Of a DNA stretch of 64,000 bases, positions 30,931 to 43,200 are shown in pieces. Below the pieces are notes generated by a model. The model saw only the letters and a list, made by a program, of their open reading frames with translations. It was not told the DNA's origin and ran no database searches. Within the stretch, counting starts at the first letter, position 1; each line of letters opens with the position of its first letter. The translations under genes and the position numbers were made by a program. The DNA is from Macrobrachium rosenbergii (taxonomy: Eukaryota > Arthropoda > Malacostraca > Decapoda > Palaemonidae). Where the stretch lies: the NCBI RefSeq assembly GCF_040412425.1, contig NC_089788.1, positions 62,918,720-62,982,719 on the forward strand, read 5' to 3'.

Positions 30931-33399
30931 CATTCGATATAAAATGTCCTTAATTTTTAGAAAGTTAGATTTTAACGCAAATTCAATTTTTTATTTCATG
31001 GATTAATTTTGTAAACTGAAGAATGGCTGCAACCAGTTACAGTAGAGTATGCATATTTTGAAATTTGGTACTTAATTTTTGATGCTTTGAATCACATTCT
31101 CAAGACTAAATATCAAATTGAAATCTGCCAAGTTGTTCATACATCACATTGCTTATTTGTAAACTGTTTATTACAGTAATTCTCAAGTACAACATGGGTT
31201 TGTAATTAGAGGCTTTTCCAAGAGCTGCATACTGGATGTAGGTATTGGACTGTGATAATTTTATTCCTTTTTTGGACTTCTGTTGAGGGCTACTGAATTG
31301 GGTAAGTACTGCACCAAACTATTTTCAATTAACGGATTTTTCATAATAGTGTCAGGATAGATGTGTTGGGAATTGGATTCTTTTGGGAGTAAGGTAAAAG
31401 GTAGTTTATTGTAATTATCTTTTAAGATATAGTAATCCTCTTCTGTCAGCAGTCAGTGGTCAAGGGGCTAATGTAGACAGAGGAATCCACACTACATCCC
31501 TGACCATTACCTTTTGCATTGCTGACATCTATAGGCATTTAACTTTACTAATAGCAAATGCAAGTAAAGATTGGCTCAGTGAGAAAATTCAGTGTTGATT
31601 AGGTTATTGATGAGGCAGGAGGTTTAGGAAAGACGGATTAATTATGTAGGGTGATAATAAATTTGTACACTAAATCAGCCTCAGTACTGCAGCTTGATGT
31701 CTAATTATGATTTCTGTCTTTGTGCTGTGAAGTGTGTTAATGGATGTACACTGCAGAATTTGTTGCATTTTATGGGTGTTCCCTATGATAGGGATCACAC
31801 CTTTGGGGTGTTCCCTATGATAGGGATCACACCTTTGGGGTGTGTGCTTGCTTTTGTGCTGATGGTACTGATGCATGCTAAGCTGTAGAAAACTTTGTGT
31901 TGCCCCTAGCCAAGAGTACATAGTTTAGGCATGCTAGGCTACATACTCTGATGAAGTCCGAAAGAGACATATTTTCCCTGTTAGTATTGTATTTTCTATT
32001 ATGTATTTAAATGTTATTTCTTGGAACTCTATAGTTTTTGAAGTTGAAGTTAGTGCATGTTTTCATATGCTAGCCAGGTTACAGTTGTATTTCAAGGGAG
32101 CCTGAATGTAGTATAGGTTAGCCTAGTCACTATTTCTGACTAAACTTTGGATATATTTGTACCCCCATGGACCTATAAGTGCAAATAATTGAATGGTTAA
32201 TGTACTTAGATTGCTAATGTATATGTATGGAAATTTCTGTCAGTTTAAATTATTTTGGACAGAAATTTTGCTGCCTGATTATGGTCCCTTGAATAATTGA
32301 TATATTAGAAAAGTGTTGAGTAGCTTTTCCTTAGAAATTTTTGAGCCATTGCTGTGTATCTCCTGAACAGGAATACAGACCTTGGATTTAATAAGCCTTC
32401 ATAGAGCTTGTAAGTTGGTTGAAAGATAAGCATTTATTTACAAATCTCAAATTTGGATTGTAATATAAATCCAAATTGGTTTTTGTCTCGGATGCCCAGA
32501 CTTGAAGTTTGAGTTTCAGATGCTGTAGAAATTATTGCCTACTATTGTAATTTTTTGATACTTTTGGCTTGTTTAACCAATTCCGGAAGAGAGTCTCTTG
32601 CTTGTTTACTACCAATAATTTTTTGTGGATGTTGGTATTTGAATATGCTATTCAGAGTTTTAGGTTGGTATTTTTAGTAATTTGTAATTGTTCGTATGGG
32701 AATAAAAACAATCACATTTTATGTAAGAGTATCCTTCATTGTGAGCTGGAAACAGTTGTTGAATTGGTAACAAGATGGGTTTGCTGGTTGTTACGTGTGA
32801 TGAGTGGGGAAATAATCTTCACTCACTTGCTATTACAAGCCCTTATTCTTTCTTTGGCCATCATCTAGTGTGACATCATGATGTACTCTTTGCTAGACTG
32901 TCTGTTGAACTGAAAATTTTTTTTTTTTGCATGCTTGTTATTGTTTTTGGTGAATGAGAAAAGGATAGACACATTTATGACCCCTCTGAATATTGATTTA
33001 CTAAAATTTTTTAAATTCTGTAGGGGGCAAATCTTGTCTTTTCCTCAATAAGGAGTGCATGGTCAGTCCCCCTCAAGGTGGAAGAAGTATAGTAGGAAGG
33101 AGGATAGGAAGCATTTGCTGGTCCCCTGAAAGGGAGTAATACATTGCAGAATCCTTTCAGTTCTTTTTCTCCTGCTTTTCCTGTGGTTTTTTCCTTCATT
33201 TTGTGCACATTGCTTCCCTGTTGGTTTTCGGAGGGAATGGTTATGCATAGTAGAAAGGAAGCCTAACCCCCGACCTCTTAGAATGATGAGGCAGGTACCT
33301 GGGCCAGTCTCTCCATTATTGGGACCCCAACCAGTGTACCCTGCATTCCTTATACCATATCTATTGATTCTGCTAATGTTTCAGGTATTTCGTTGTCAT
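30931..33399. other. Intergenic, no recognisable gene
   Basis: AT-rich DNA with short unsupported frames. The only clear structure is a 32-bp tandem duplication near 31777. Confidence 0.4.
31777..31840 (+). repeat. 32-bp perfect tandem duplication
   Basis: Two adjacent copies of a 32-bp unit starting TGTTCCCTATGATAGGGATC. Each contains the palindrome CCCTATGATAGGG. Confidence 0.95.
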
Positions 33400-36300
33400 T
33401 AAAGCAGCTGTGGCCTTTGCTGAAATTCCCAGGAAGTCCCTTCTTCACAGCATTTCTTGACCACTTAGCATAGGCAAAGAAGTTTCTCTTGCTCTCACTG
33501 CTTCTTTGTCTAGTATTCCAGCATTGGAGGCAAGCAAGGCACAAGCTAGAAAGGGGGAAGAAGTGTAGGTGCTGTTCTTTCTCCATGTCAAGCTCCTTTT
33601 CCTCCATCTCTGCTCATAACTCTCCCTTAGGAGAAAAACAGGAGGAAGTCCAAGGCTTCTCACCCCAAGTCCTGTTGGACCTGCAGTGAGTGCCCAGCCT
33701 CTGGGAGCCATCCTGCTGTTGGGTGGGCTGGCATAGGTCTCAGTATGCTTAATACCTCGTCTTGGCCTACTCTGTCTTGGTCACAAGGTCAGGCAGTGGG
33801 TTTGCACACAGCAGGTCTCTAATTGGTGTGCACTAGTTCCAGGATGATCTGTTTGCACATGATCCAGCCCCTCCTCTCTTGGCGTGTTTCTCGCAACTGG
33901 CCTTGTGGTTGTGCGCACTTGGCAGTGCGTATACTTTTTCACCTCTACTTTCTTCTAGTTCAGCCATTACTGAACATAGGGAGTTGTAATGGTCAGTTGA
34001 CCTCAATTTGGAATTTTATTCCCAGTACAGGTCCTAGGCTTGTGGTGTTTCATGAGGTACCTGTGGAACTGATTGTACACTTTGCTCCTGGGAATGAGAC
34101 AGAAACAGACTAGTGCATCTGCCTCTCAGTCAGGAGAGGATCCACTTCTTGCTGTTGAGGATCAAATGGGATTAAATAGGCTCTTGCCTCAGGAGCTCCA
34201 AAAGTTGAATTGGAGCAGAACATTTGAGAGATTATACTTATATATGAGCATCAATAATCTCAGGGAAGCTTCCAAGGCTCCACACCTAGCCCCAGCCTTG
34301 TCAACAGAGCTCAACCTGAGGTGCAGTCTTGAAGCAAGACCATCAGATAGGTTACTGTGGTTATAGCACCTCGTTCTCAGCTTAGGCCCACTTGCAAAAT
34401 ATATGTTTGCTGCATTACTTGGTTAGTTCTGGCATCCTCTGAGATGCGGTTGCTCCTCCAGGACAGAGAATGCCTGATGTCATTTGCCATGAACTAGGAT
34501 TTGTGGTACACTGGGAGAAGTTGCATCTCTAACCCAAGCAGCAGGCAAAGTACCTGAGCACGTTCATAGACACAGCAACAGCAAGAAAGCTTCCATCTGA
34601 CTCTTGCATAACCAAGCTTAAGAAGATAATTCAGTTCCTGTCTTAATAAGAACAACCAGTTTGGCTCTGGCAGGTTGCCTTGGCCACCTGTCATTGTTGG
34701 AGAAACTTATTCTGTACGGTTGTTTCCACCAACCCTCGCTTCATTGGTAACCAGTTTGGTCAGCACCTAGTGATTCTCTCTCTCAGCTTGTGCCCTTGAG
34801 CGGGGAGATCAGAGGAGATATTGTTTGGTGGCTGAACAAAAAAACCTCAAGGTGGGAGATCCATGGAGCTCTCCTTCTTTCAAAATGCACCAAAGAATGT
34901 TGGGTTGCACACCTAAACAGCTTTTGTGTATTAGGTGTATGGGCAAAGAATGAATATCATCTACGTATCAGTGTACTGGAAGTGCAAGGAGCATTGCTAG
35001 CCTTGGAAACATTCCAGGAACAGCTGATAGGTAACTTGGATGTGTTGATGAGTGACAACACCACTGTAGTGGCATATGTCAACAAGTAGTTGGGGGGACT
35101 GTTTCCATTCCTCTTTTAGTTGGCAATCCAGATGCTCAGTGGGAGGTTTGCCACGACGTCAGGCTGTCAGCTAGGTACATTCTGGGCTGGCAGAACTTAG
35201 TGGCGGACCAGCTAAACTACTGGAGTCAGATTTTAGGGACAGATTGTCCCTGTATCCTAGTACAGAGGGGGATTTTGAGATCTGGAGAACATATGTGATC
35301 ACATAGCTAAACAGAAAGTTCCTGGTGTGCTGTTTTCTCATTCCAGATCCCTAATTAGTGATGGAAGACACCTTCCAACACCCCTATAACAATCTGGCAT
35401 CTATGCCTTTCTACCCTTCAGTGTGATTCATTGGTGATCATCAGGGTTTTGAACACCCCAGGACTCAAGATGACCCTTGTGGTGCTGATGAGTGGTTGCC
35501 CAACCCGCGGACTCTCATGGCCAAGGTGCTGAGAGAGATTCTCTCTGGGCCCACTCTCCTTTGTCAGCCCCATGTTCAGAGGTAACACCAGACTGTTCAC
35601 TCCCTCAAGCTTCATGTGTAGAGATCATCTAGCAGATCCTGTGAGAGAGGCTTTTCTCATAGGATTGTAAAGATATTTGGGTACCTCCACCACTCCTCTT
35701 TGGATGTGTACCAAGGAAAGTGGGCCATCCTCTGTGATTGTTGTTGTAGAAGGACTCTCTGTCCGGTTGGAACATCTGTTCAGCAGGTATGAGACTTCCT
35801 CATTTACCTTTGCTAAGACGAGCTCCTCTCAGTCTCTCTACACTAAAAGGCTATTGCTCGGCCTTGAACTAGGTATTCACATTGGATCTCTCTTCATTTG
35901 TTGAGTTATCTGTGTTCATGAGGATCTTTGAGCAGTCTTATTCTTCCCAAGGACTTTATTCTCCCAAGAGGAATGTGACTTGCCCTCTGCAGCCTAACTT
36001 AGGTGCTTTACAATCCCTTGGGGAAAGCCTTAACTGAAAGCTCACACTCAAGACTGTCTTCTTGCTAGCTGTAGCCTTGGAAAAGTGTATTGTTGAGTTA
36101 CATGGTTTATCTTGTCTAGCCTGGCTTTGAGAGGGATTGGGATACCTCTTGTTTTCTTTCATTCATGAGTTTGTGGTGACAGCTCAGGCAAAATGCTTTT
36201 GTGCTTGGTGCAAGTCATCAAGTACTATCTGAAAAAGTCCCAACCTCTTCGACCAGAGGGTTGGCAACTTTTCCTTAATTCTGGCAAGCATAAGAATTAG

Positions 36301-37130
36301 GTTTCCAAGAACACCCTTTCTTTCCAGCTTCATGAGGTAATCAGATGAGCTTATGACTCCTCTAGTGAAGATGACATTTGTTTAGTTTGGGCAAGAGCCC
36401 ACAAAGTCAGTGACATGGGAACATCCCTCGTCTTTCAGAGGAAACTCAGACAACCTTTGCCTCATTCAACCTGAGGAATGTTGCCCACAAGTCCTGGACC
36501 CGTTCTCCTTTGTGACATATGGTGGGTGCACAGCAGGCTGTACAGGTACCCAGCTCCATTTGGACGGGAAAGTATCTCATCCAAATACTTGCCTTAACGT
36601 AAGTTTGGGGTTTGAATGAAGAGGAGTGACTGGTCTTCCCATTCTTATCCTATAGGGAACAGCATCTAAGATGGATCACCTGCTGGATTGTGCGAAGATA
36701 CAAGTAGCAACACATTGGAGCTAGGTCTTTAAGATGTCTCCCTCTGCTCTTTCCTTTAGCCATATATAGCTGCCTTCCAACTGGTACGCCCGTATGGGGG
36801 TTTTACATGGTATCTTGGTCCTTTCCTTTCTCAAGTGCAGCTCTACACCCACACTCAGACTTAGACCCCTACCACTCTGGCATCCCTAAACCAGACTGAT
36901 GAGGTGGTTAGGCAGTTACAGTAGTCATTACTCACTTTGCTTATTCTCTCAACTGGGATCATAACATTTCCAGGTGGGTGTGCAACCTCCAGTCAGTTTA
37001 CTGAGACAACCTTCCACCTAATGAGAAAGTCTCTTTCATAGAGGAAATTATTTGTATTATCATAGGAACAAATTGCTAAGTTTTTAAAGTAATTTGTATT
37101 TTTCGTAGGTATACAAACCAGTTTTTTATC
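33400..37130 (+). mobile_element. Degraded DIRS-like retrotransposon, second copy
   Basis: Relics in order. About 34480-34630: RT thumb (LGFVVHWEKLHL). 34790-35089: RNase H (GVWAKNEYHLRISVLEVQGA, then LMSDNTTVVAYVNK). 35670-35800: recombinase N-terminus (HHSSLDVYQGKWAILCDCC, then CPVGTSVQQV). 35820-36540: the rest of the recombinase, with shifts, ending FASFNLRNVAHKSWT and GAQQAV. Near 37090 the motif TTTGTATTTTTCGTAGGTAT resembles family terminal sequence. It has stops throughout; the left boundary is uncertain. It lies between the two convergent genes. Confidence 0.75.
34790..35089 (+). pseudogene. RNase H domain of the DIRS-like element
   Basis: Longest open stretch of this element. The block ISVLEVQGALLALETFQEQL followed by NLDVLMSDNTTVVAYVNK corresponds to the second and third catalytic regions of retroelement RNase H (E...TDNxxxVAYxNK), with Ser in place of Thr before DN. 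It is closed by a stop immediately after the NK. Confidence 0.82.
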
Positions 37131-40099
37131 ATAGTTCCCACAGTATCCCTGAGGCCATAAGAAAAAGTGCTTGGTGACAGCACTCACCTTAACTAATAGT
37201 TATCTCACCATGATACCAGGTTCTATGACTTGTTTCCAACTTGTGATGAAGGATACTGTTATATGAAAGGCTGTGCTTTGTAAACCTAAAAAAAGTACAA
37301 TTTATTTTAAAAATCTGTTATATTCTGTAAAAATAATAGTATTGCATAAAGACAACACGCAAGAAATTATTTTTTATTTTGACTTTCATACTTACAAAAA
37401 TTAGTTAAAGCTCCTGACTCAACAGAATAAAACTGTAAACCTCAAATATTTCTTTAAAAATATATTACATTTTATTATTTACATTTTCATATTGTAACCA
37501 TTAATTATAGAACTTCAATTTATGTACATATATAATTTACATTATACTGTATTAGGAAATATAGTAGTAATGGATTAGTTACCATGCAAAATAAGTAATC
37601 AGTTTAACTTACGGCAAGTTATTAAGTATACTGCTTGAAGAATTTCTTGTCAAACACTTTTAATCTTTATTCAGTTGATAATTTTACTTCTAAATAGTCA
37701 CATTATAATGAGAATTCACATTTAATGTTTGGAGCTTTCTTTTTCATTGTACAGTATTTATTTTTCAAGACAATTCATTGCATCACCAACCATAGAGAGA
37801 TTTATGCAAAATATATAATATTTCCAACAACTTTTCTTTGTCTTGTTAAATAACACAAATGCATGTCTTGAAATATTTTTTGTTATTAACTGTATATTTA
37901 AATATTTATTATGATCAGCAAACAAGTCTGTAATTTCAACTTAGGAGCTCCAATTATTAAAATAGAATAAGCTCAATGTAACAAAAAGTTATGTTGCTAA
38001 TATTTTGCTATATAGTGTATGTAATATCAATGGGCAATATATTACACTAAGAATATTTCCAAGTGCAAAAATATAACATGTGCAGTATTATATGACACTT
38101 AAGTATAGTGACTCAGTCAATTACATGAGTCATTGGAGCACTGAAATACAGTGTATTTCTCTCAGACATTTAATGATTTAGTAATGAAACATGCATAGCA
38201 TATTTTAACATATTTTCAGATACTAGTTATGTATCTAAGCATATATCACTTATCATGGACAAGTTAAAAAAGGAAAAGTTTTGGGATAATTTGAGGCAAA
38301 TTTAATTAGACTGTAAGTAATTTTAATGCAAAATAATGGTACGTGAAGATTGTGAAAAGTCTGTACACCATACTGAAACAGTTATTAATTTCCAATTAGG
38401 ATTTCACTGAGTTGGGAAAGTGTAGCTCCTATCAAATACTGCCCTGTACAGAAGGCAGCTTATCCCAGACTAAAAAAGTGAAGAAATGGATATATGGTAA
38501 TTTACCAAATTGTAAACAACATAAGAATTATAGCAAGATTGTCTCACATCACATGACACACATCAATTACAACTATACATTTTTAAAACATCCTATATTT
38601 TTATCTGTATACACCCTACATATTTTTAAATACAATAATACAGATTGTCATACTGGGTTCCCTTTTTCCCTCTAGTCAAACTGTACACCACCATTACAAT
38701 AGGCACTAAACTGACTTCATTACCATTTGAAGAAAGAAGGCAGTCTTTTCAAGGAAAAAAGTTTATAAGAATGGTTATTAAGAAGTAGGTTACCCAGACT
38801 ACTGAGTCACTTTAAGGCCCAAAGTAATTTTTGGCTGAAAATCTAGGTGCTTAATAGACCAAAAGAAATAGATGAAAGTGATACTGTAGAATGCAATGTT
38901 GCTTAGGATGCAAGACTGTTAAAGCCTTCAGCACCACCAACAGTTAATTGCTCAAGTTGCATTGTAGGTAGTACACCTTGTGGATAGACATCATCAAATG
39001 TTCATATATCAAATTTTTACAATGTAGGATTATTCAGAAATTATGTTATAAACTGGACTGGTGTATCTATTGTAACCACTTTTCCAGAAGGAAGGAGAGG
39101 GGGACCTGAAATTAGCATCCTATCATGTGTAACTCTTATATAACTTCCTTAAATACTTTATGAAATTTAAGTTGAAATGTTTTATACATTACATATATTT
39201 GTTAAAATATTTTATACATTACATATATAGATTTTTTATTACTGCTAATATGTACATGAATTATATACATTCATATGTGACTGAAGGTAGATGCAAGGTG
39301 CATAATTTAAACTGAAGTCAGAAACTCATAGTTTCAAGGAGACTAATTAGTTCTAACTTAGTAGTTAATGTATTACCAAGCTCTTTTAGGCACCAAAGCC
39401 TAAATAATAAAGGAACTACGTCCACTGCATAGATCATCTCAAGCCAAATTTTCAAGGAAATATATACAGTACATAAAAATGGGAGTGAATCATCATAGTT
39501 GATCAATACAGACCCAAAGTATAGTAATACAGATTTTTTGCTTGAGTTATAAATTTACATCTATGAGTTATTAATTAACATCTCAGTTACTGTCTGACAA
39601 ATTTTGATCTCAGAACTTCCAGAGACTTCTTTCAATAGTAACTTTTAAAGATTATAAAAATATAAATTAGCCTTGTAAGTTTTGCAACTGGTCCTGTGTA
39701 CTTAAAAAATTTTCCCTGAATCCTGCATGAGACTGGTTATCCCCACTGGAAAAAATTCTGTGATAAAACTTTGATCTGAATAACCTTAGGATTATAAAGG
39801 GTTAACAGAACTGTCTCCCAGGTCATGGCCTTTGGTCTGAGTATCATACTTAGCTCTTGAGTATACAGAATTGTGTGTGTACATTTATTTAATGACAATA
39901 TTTTAATATTGAAACTTTCCATTCAAGCAAGAAAAATTTGAGCAAATAGTGCCTGATATGGAATGTTTACCAACAAGTACACTAATGTAATGTTAATGCT
40001 TTCAAAAAAGTATGTAAATTTTGAAAGAAATTATTACTTATAATTATCTGTTACAAAAACTTCCTTAAGCTTTGCTCATTGAACACTTCATAGTTGTGA
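37131..40099 (-). other. Probable 3' UTR/downstream flank of the four-helix gene (long form)
   Basis: Very AT-rich, non-coding, directly downstream (- strand) of the stop at 40100. Many TTTATT/AATAAA possibilities exist; the end of the transcript cannot be set from sequence alone. Confidence 0.35.
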
Positions 40100-40270
40100 T
40101 TAGCATTCACTTTCTTCTTTTATCGGTGTTACTAAGCTTGGTCTTGACGTTTGTGCTGTAACCGTTTGTGATTGGGTCTGCTGTGGAGACTTGCTTATTT
40201 CATTGTCAGCCACTTCATGTTGCTGTTGACGTTGCTGCTGCATTAAAAGTCGTTGCTGGAGCTGTAATTG
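40100..40270 (-). CDS. Last coding exon of the long form
   Basis: Acceptor GTCCTTTTACAG|CAATTAC, phase 0, 56 codons and TGA. Gln-rich (QLQLQQRLLMQQQRQQQHEV) and ending SLVTPIKEESEC. Joining to the large exon gives ALANAKQLQLQQRLL with no frame change. The preceding intron is 376 bp. Confidence 0.8.
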   Translation of the reverse strand, partial: QLQLQQRLLMQQQRQQQHEVADNEISKSPQQTQSQTVTAQTSRPSLVTPIKEESEC

Positions 40271-43200
40271 CTGTAAAAGGACAGGAAATAAGTTAAAATG
40301 CTTGACTTTGTGGTGAGACAATGATGTAAGAGAAACTCAGTTAAGTACACAAGCTGATACAAAGAGCATTCACTGTTGTTTTGTTCATGTGGGCCTATCT
40401 ACAGAGCATTTTAAATGTATTGCTAAAGGTGTCAGCACCTAGAAAAACTTGTATAAAAACTTTGTCGTTGTCGGTTCATACTGGAATGTAACTTGATTCA
40501 ATAAATTAGGTACGTGGAGAAATTTTCTTCATTGAAATAACATGCATCATGAATCTAACAACTGAAAGAGACAATTGCAGAAGTGGATGGCAGTCTCTTT
40601 ACAGCTTCTGTGTTAATGTAAGAATTAAATTTTTTTTTTACAGTACCTTTGCATTAGCAAGAGCTTGGTGTCTGTAGTGTGATGCAAGGAGTTCCAGAGA
40701 TGCTAGATATGCTGCAGTTGAGGACTCAGCATCATGTTCTGTTTGGTGACTGAACTCTTCTCGTTGGGAAGCCTTGGTATGTCTTGGTTGTGGAGTTGGA
40801 ATGACTGATGGTCTAGGTAGAGTAAGACTGTTAGTGCGAAGGGCAGGTTTGTTACGAGGGACAATAGTTGTACGTCCATCCCAAGGTTTATCTTGTTGAT
40901 TTGAAAGTTTTCGTATAACATCAACTACACGGGGTGCAGTTGACTGAAATCTATCGTTACCATTAAGCTGACTGTGTCGAGCACTGTGCACTAAAACAGG
41001 GTTAATTGCTTCTGTGAGGAGCATAACATTTTCAGTCAGTGCAGCCAAGCCAAAGACATCTTCATACATTGGCAGTTGTGAAGCACGTCTATGGACAGGA
41101 ACCAAGAGGCCTCCTTGTCTTGCCATTATTGCTGCTGCATCAGACATATGCCGTAAACGTAGAGGCTTTGGAGGTCGAGGTGGAGGCTGCGGGTCTATTC
41201 CATGCCATGGAGGAAGCCGTGGTGGGCCTGCTTCACTTCTGTTAATTTCAATTACTGTTACATTTGTGTCTCCTCGTTTTTCTTCCTCATCACTGGCTAT
41301 GGCTGAAGAAGCAGCAGGAGATGGAGGGCCAGAATGTGCTGGAGAGGGTTCTTTACTGCTGACTTCAGGAGAAGAGTATCCAGATGATGATGATGACGAT
41401 TCTGGCATTACTGTTTCCTGAGTTTCTTCTCGTCTCACAGGTTTGCTCCGATGTTCTGTTTGAGTGGTGCGAATATTTGGTTTTGTGTTTGACCCACTAG
41501 TTGTAGCTTCTCTATAACGTGGGGCCACACTGAGATTGGTTTGTGCACATGATGCTCGTCGCCTAACTGGACGATAAGCTTCTGTCTGGCATCCAGCTGT
41601 TCTGAATGAAGGGACCCTAAGCACTATCTTATTTCTTTGAAGTTCACCATGGGGCAGTTGCTCCAGTAAAGCTTTAGAGTCTTCAATGGCTTCTCTGTGT
41701 GCAACTTCATATTTACTGGGCTTTCCTGGGCTCTTTTTTAGAATACTTTTTGGCACCTTCGTATCCAAAGCTTTTAGGCTTTCCATGATATTTTCATCAG
41801 ATTTAGTTGCTCTCAGTGGTGCAGGTGCTCCATGGTCAAGAATGTTTGTAAGGACTTCTTCAAGTCGTCTTAAATTTGCCTCATTGTTTCCTTCAGTTTT
41901 CTTTCTTTCTGGCTTTTTCACTGGAGTTGGCCGTGCTATGGTCATATTTTTGTCTGCTAATCGAAGAGCCTTATCAACAATAGATGTGCGTGGAGGCTTT
42001 ACAATTTCAGGTTTTGTGGATTTTACAACTTCAGGCTTTGTTGATTTAAGACTTTCTGAATCTTTAGTCACTGATGCATCTATAGAGGAGTCTTCTGACT
42101 GGGATGGCACTGTAGTACGTGGTTGTGGGGCAGGTCTCTTCCGTGTATTTTTAATATTTTCTTCAATAACTGGGAGAGGTATTGGTTTATCAATTGATGA
42201 AATTCGCTTTACCATGCCCGTAAGTGGACGAGAATCTTTGGAATTTTCTTCTGTTGGCTGAAGTGCATCAAATCGTGTAGTCTTTTCACAAGTAGATGCA
42301 CCAGATTGATTTTGTGTAGCTTCTGTTTCAACTGCATTTAGTAGGAGGCTCCTCTGTATCCTCACTATTTTCTACTTTAACAATTTTATGGGCAACGGGA
42401 GCTGATATTACTGAAGGTTTAGGCTTTGTAGGTGGTGGTGGAGCTGGGGCCTTTGGTTTTGTAACTCTAGTAACAGGGCGACTGAGTGGTCCAAATGATG
42501 TTAAAACCTTTTTGCCATCCAAAAATCTTTCTTGGAAACTAGTTGTTAGTTCATGTGAAGATCCACTGTCAGATGCCAGTGGTTCTTGGAAAGATGACGA
42601 TAAGCTGTTTTCAGAGCGGCTCATCTCTCTTGGAGCCATCCCTATTTCAATAACTGGAGCAGCATCAAGATCATCCAGAGAACAGGCATGAAACTTGCGA
42701 CTCAGAGTTGCTCCTTCACTGGGTGTTTCGTCGAGTAATATTCTTCCACTAACAGAATTTGAACGATGTATGCGACGGGTATGTGGTCTTGCATACTGCG
42801 AAGAGAATTGAGAATTTGGCAGTTCTGGGCATGCCACAGGTGGTGGTGGTCTTAGTCGTACATCTGGAATACTAAGATCTCTGCGGACTGCAAAACTCTG
42901 AGCCCGTTGTGGTCGCTGATGCACACGAGCATAGCGAGGATTAACAAAAGATGCATGACGTGCTGGCAGTCTTCTTGATCCATCTGGAAAGTCAGACAGT
43001 AAATCCAAACCCATAGGATATAGAGCAGTTGGATTTTTATCTTCTTCAGGATGATAAACCCAAGCAGAAGAGCCAGCTGGGTCAGGAAGGGCCACGACAT
43101 CCTCTAGCGAAGGAGTGGAATCTGGACCATCCTGTAATAAATTTGATGTTAGGAACAAACTGTATATAATATTGTCTGATGTCAATATGAAAGTAAAATG

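Noticed and set aside
32569..32868. 99-codon + strand open frame
   Set aside because: No recognisable domain, no splice context and AT-rich codon use. Most likely chance.
41014..42261. Long + strand open frames (135 and 191 codons)
   Set aside because: Antisense shadows of the Pro/Ser-rich - strand tail exon.
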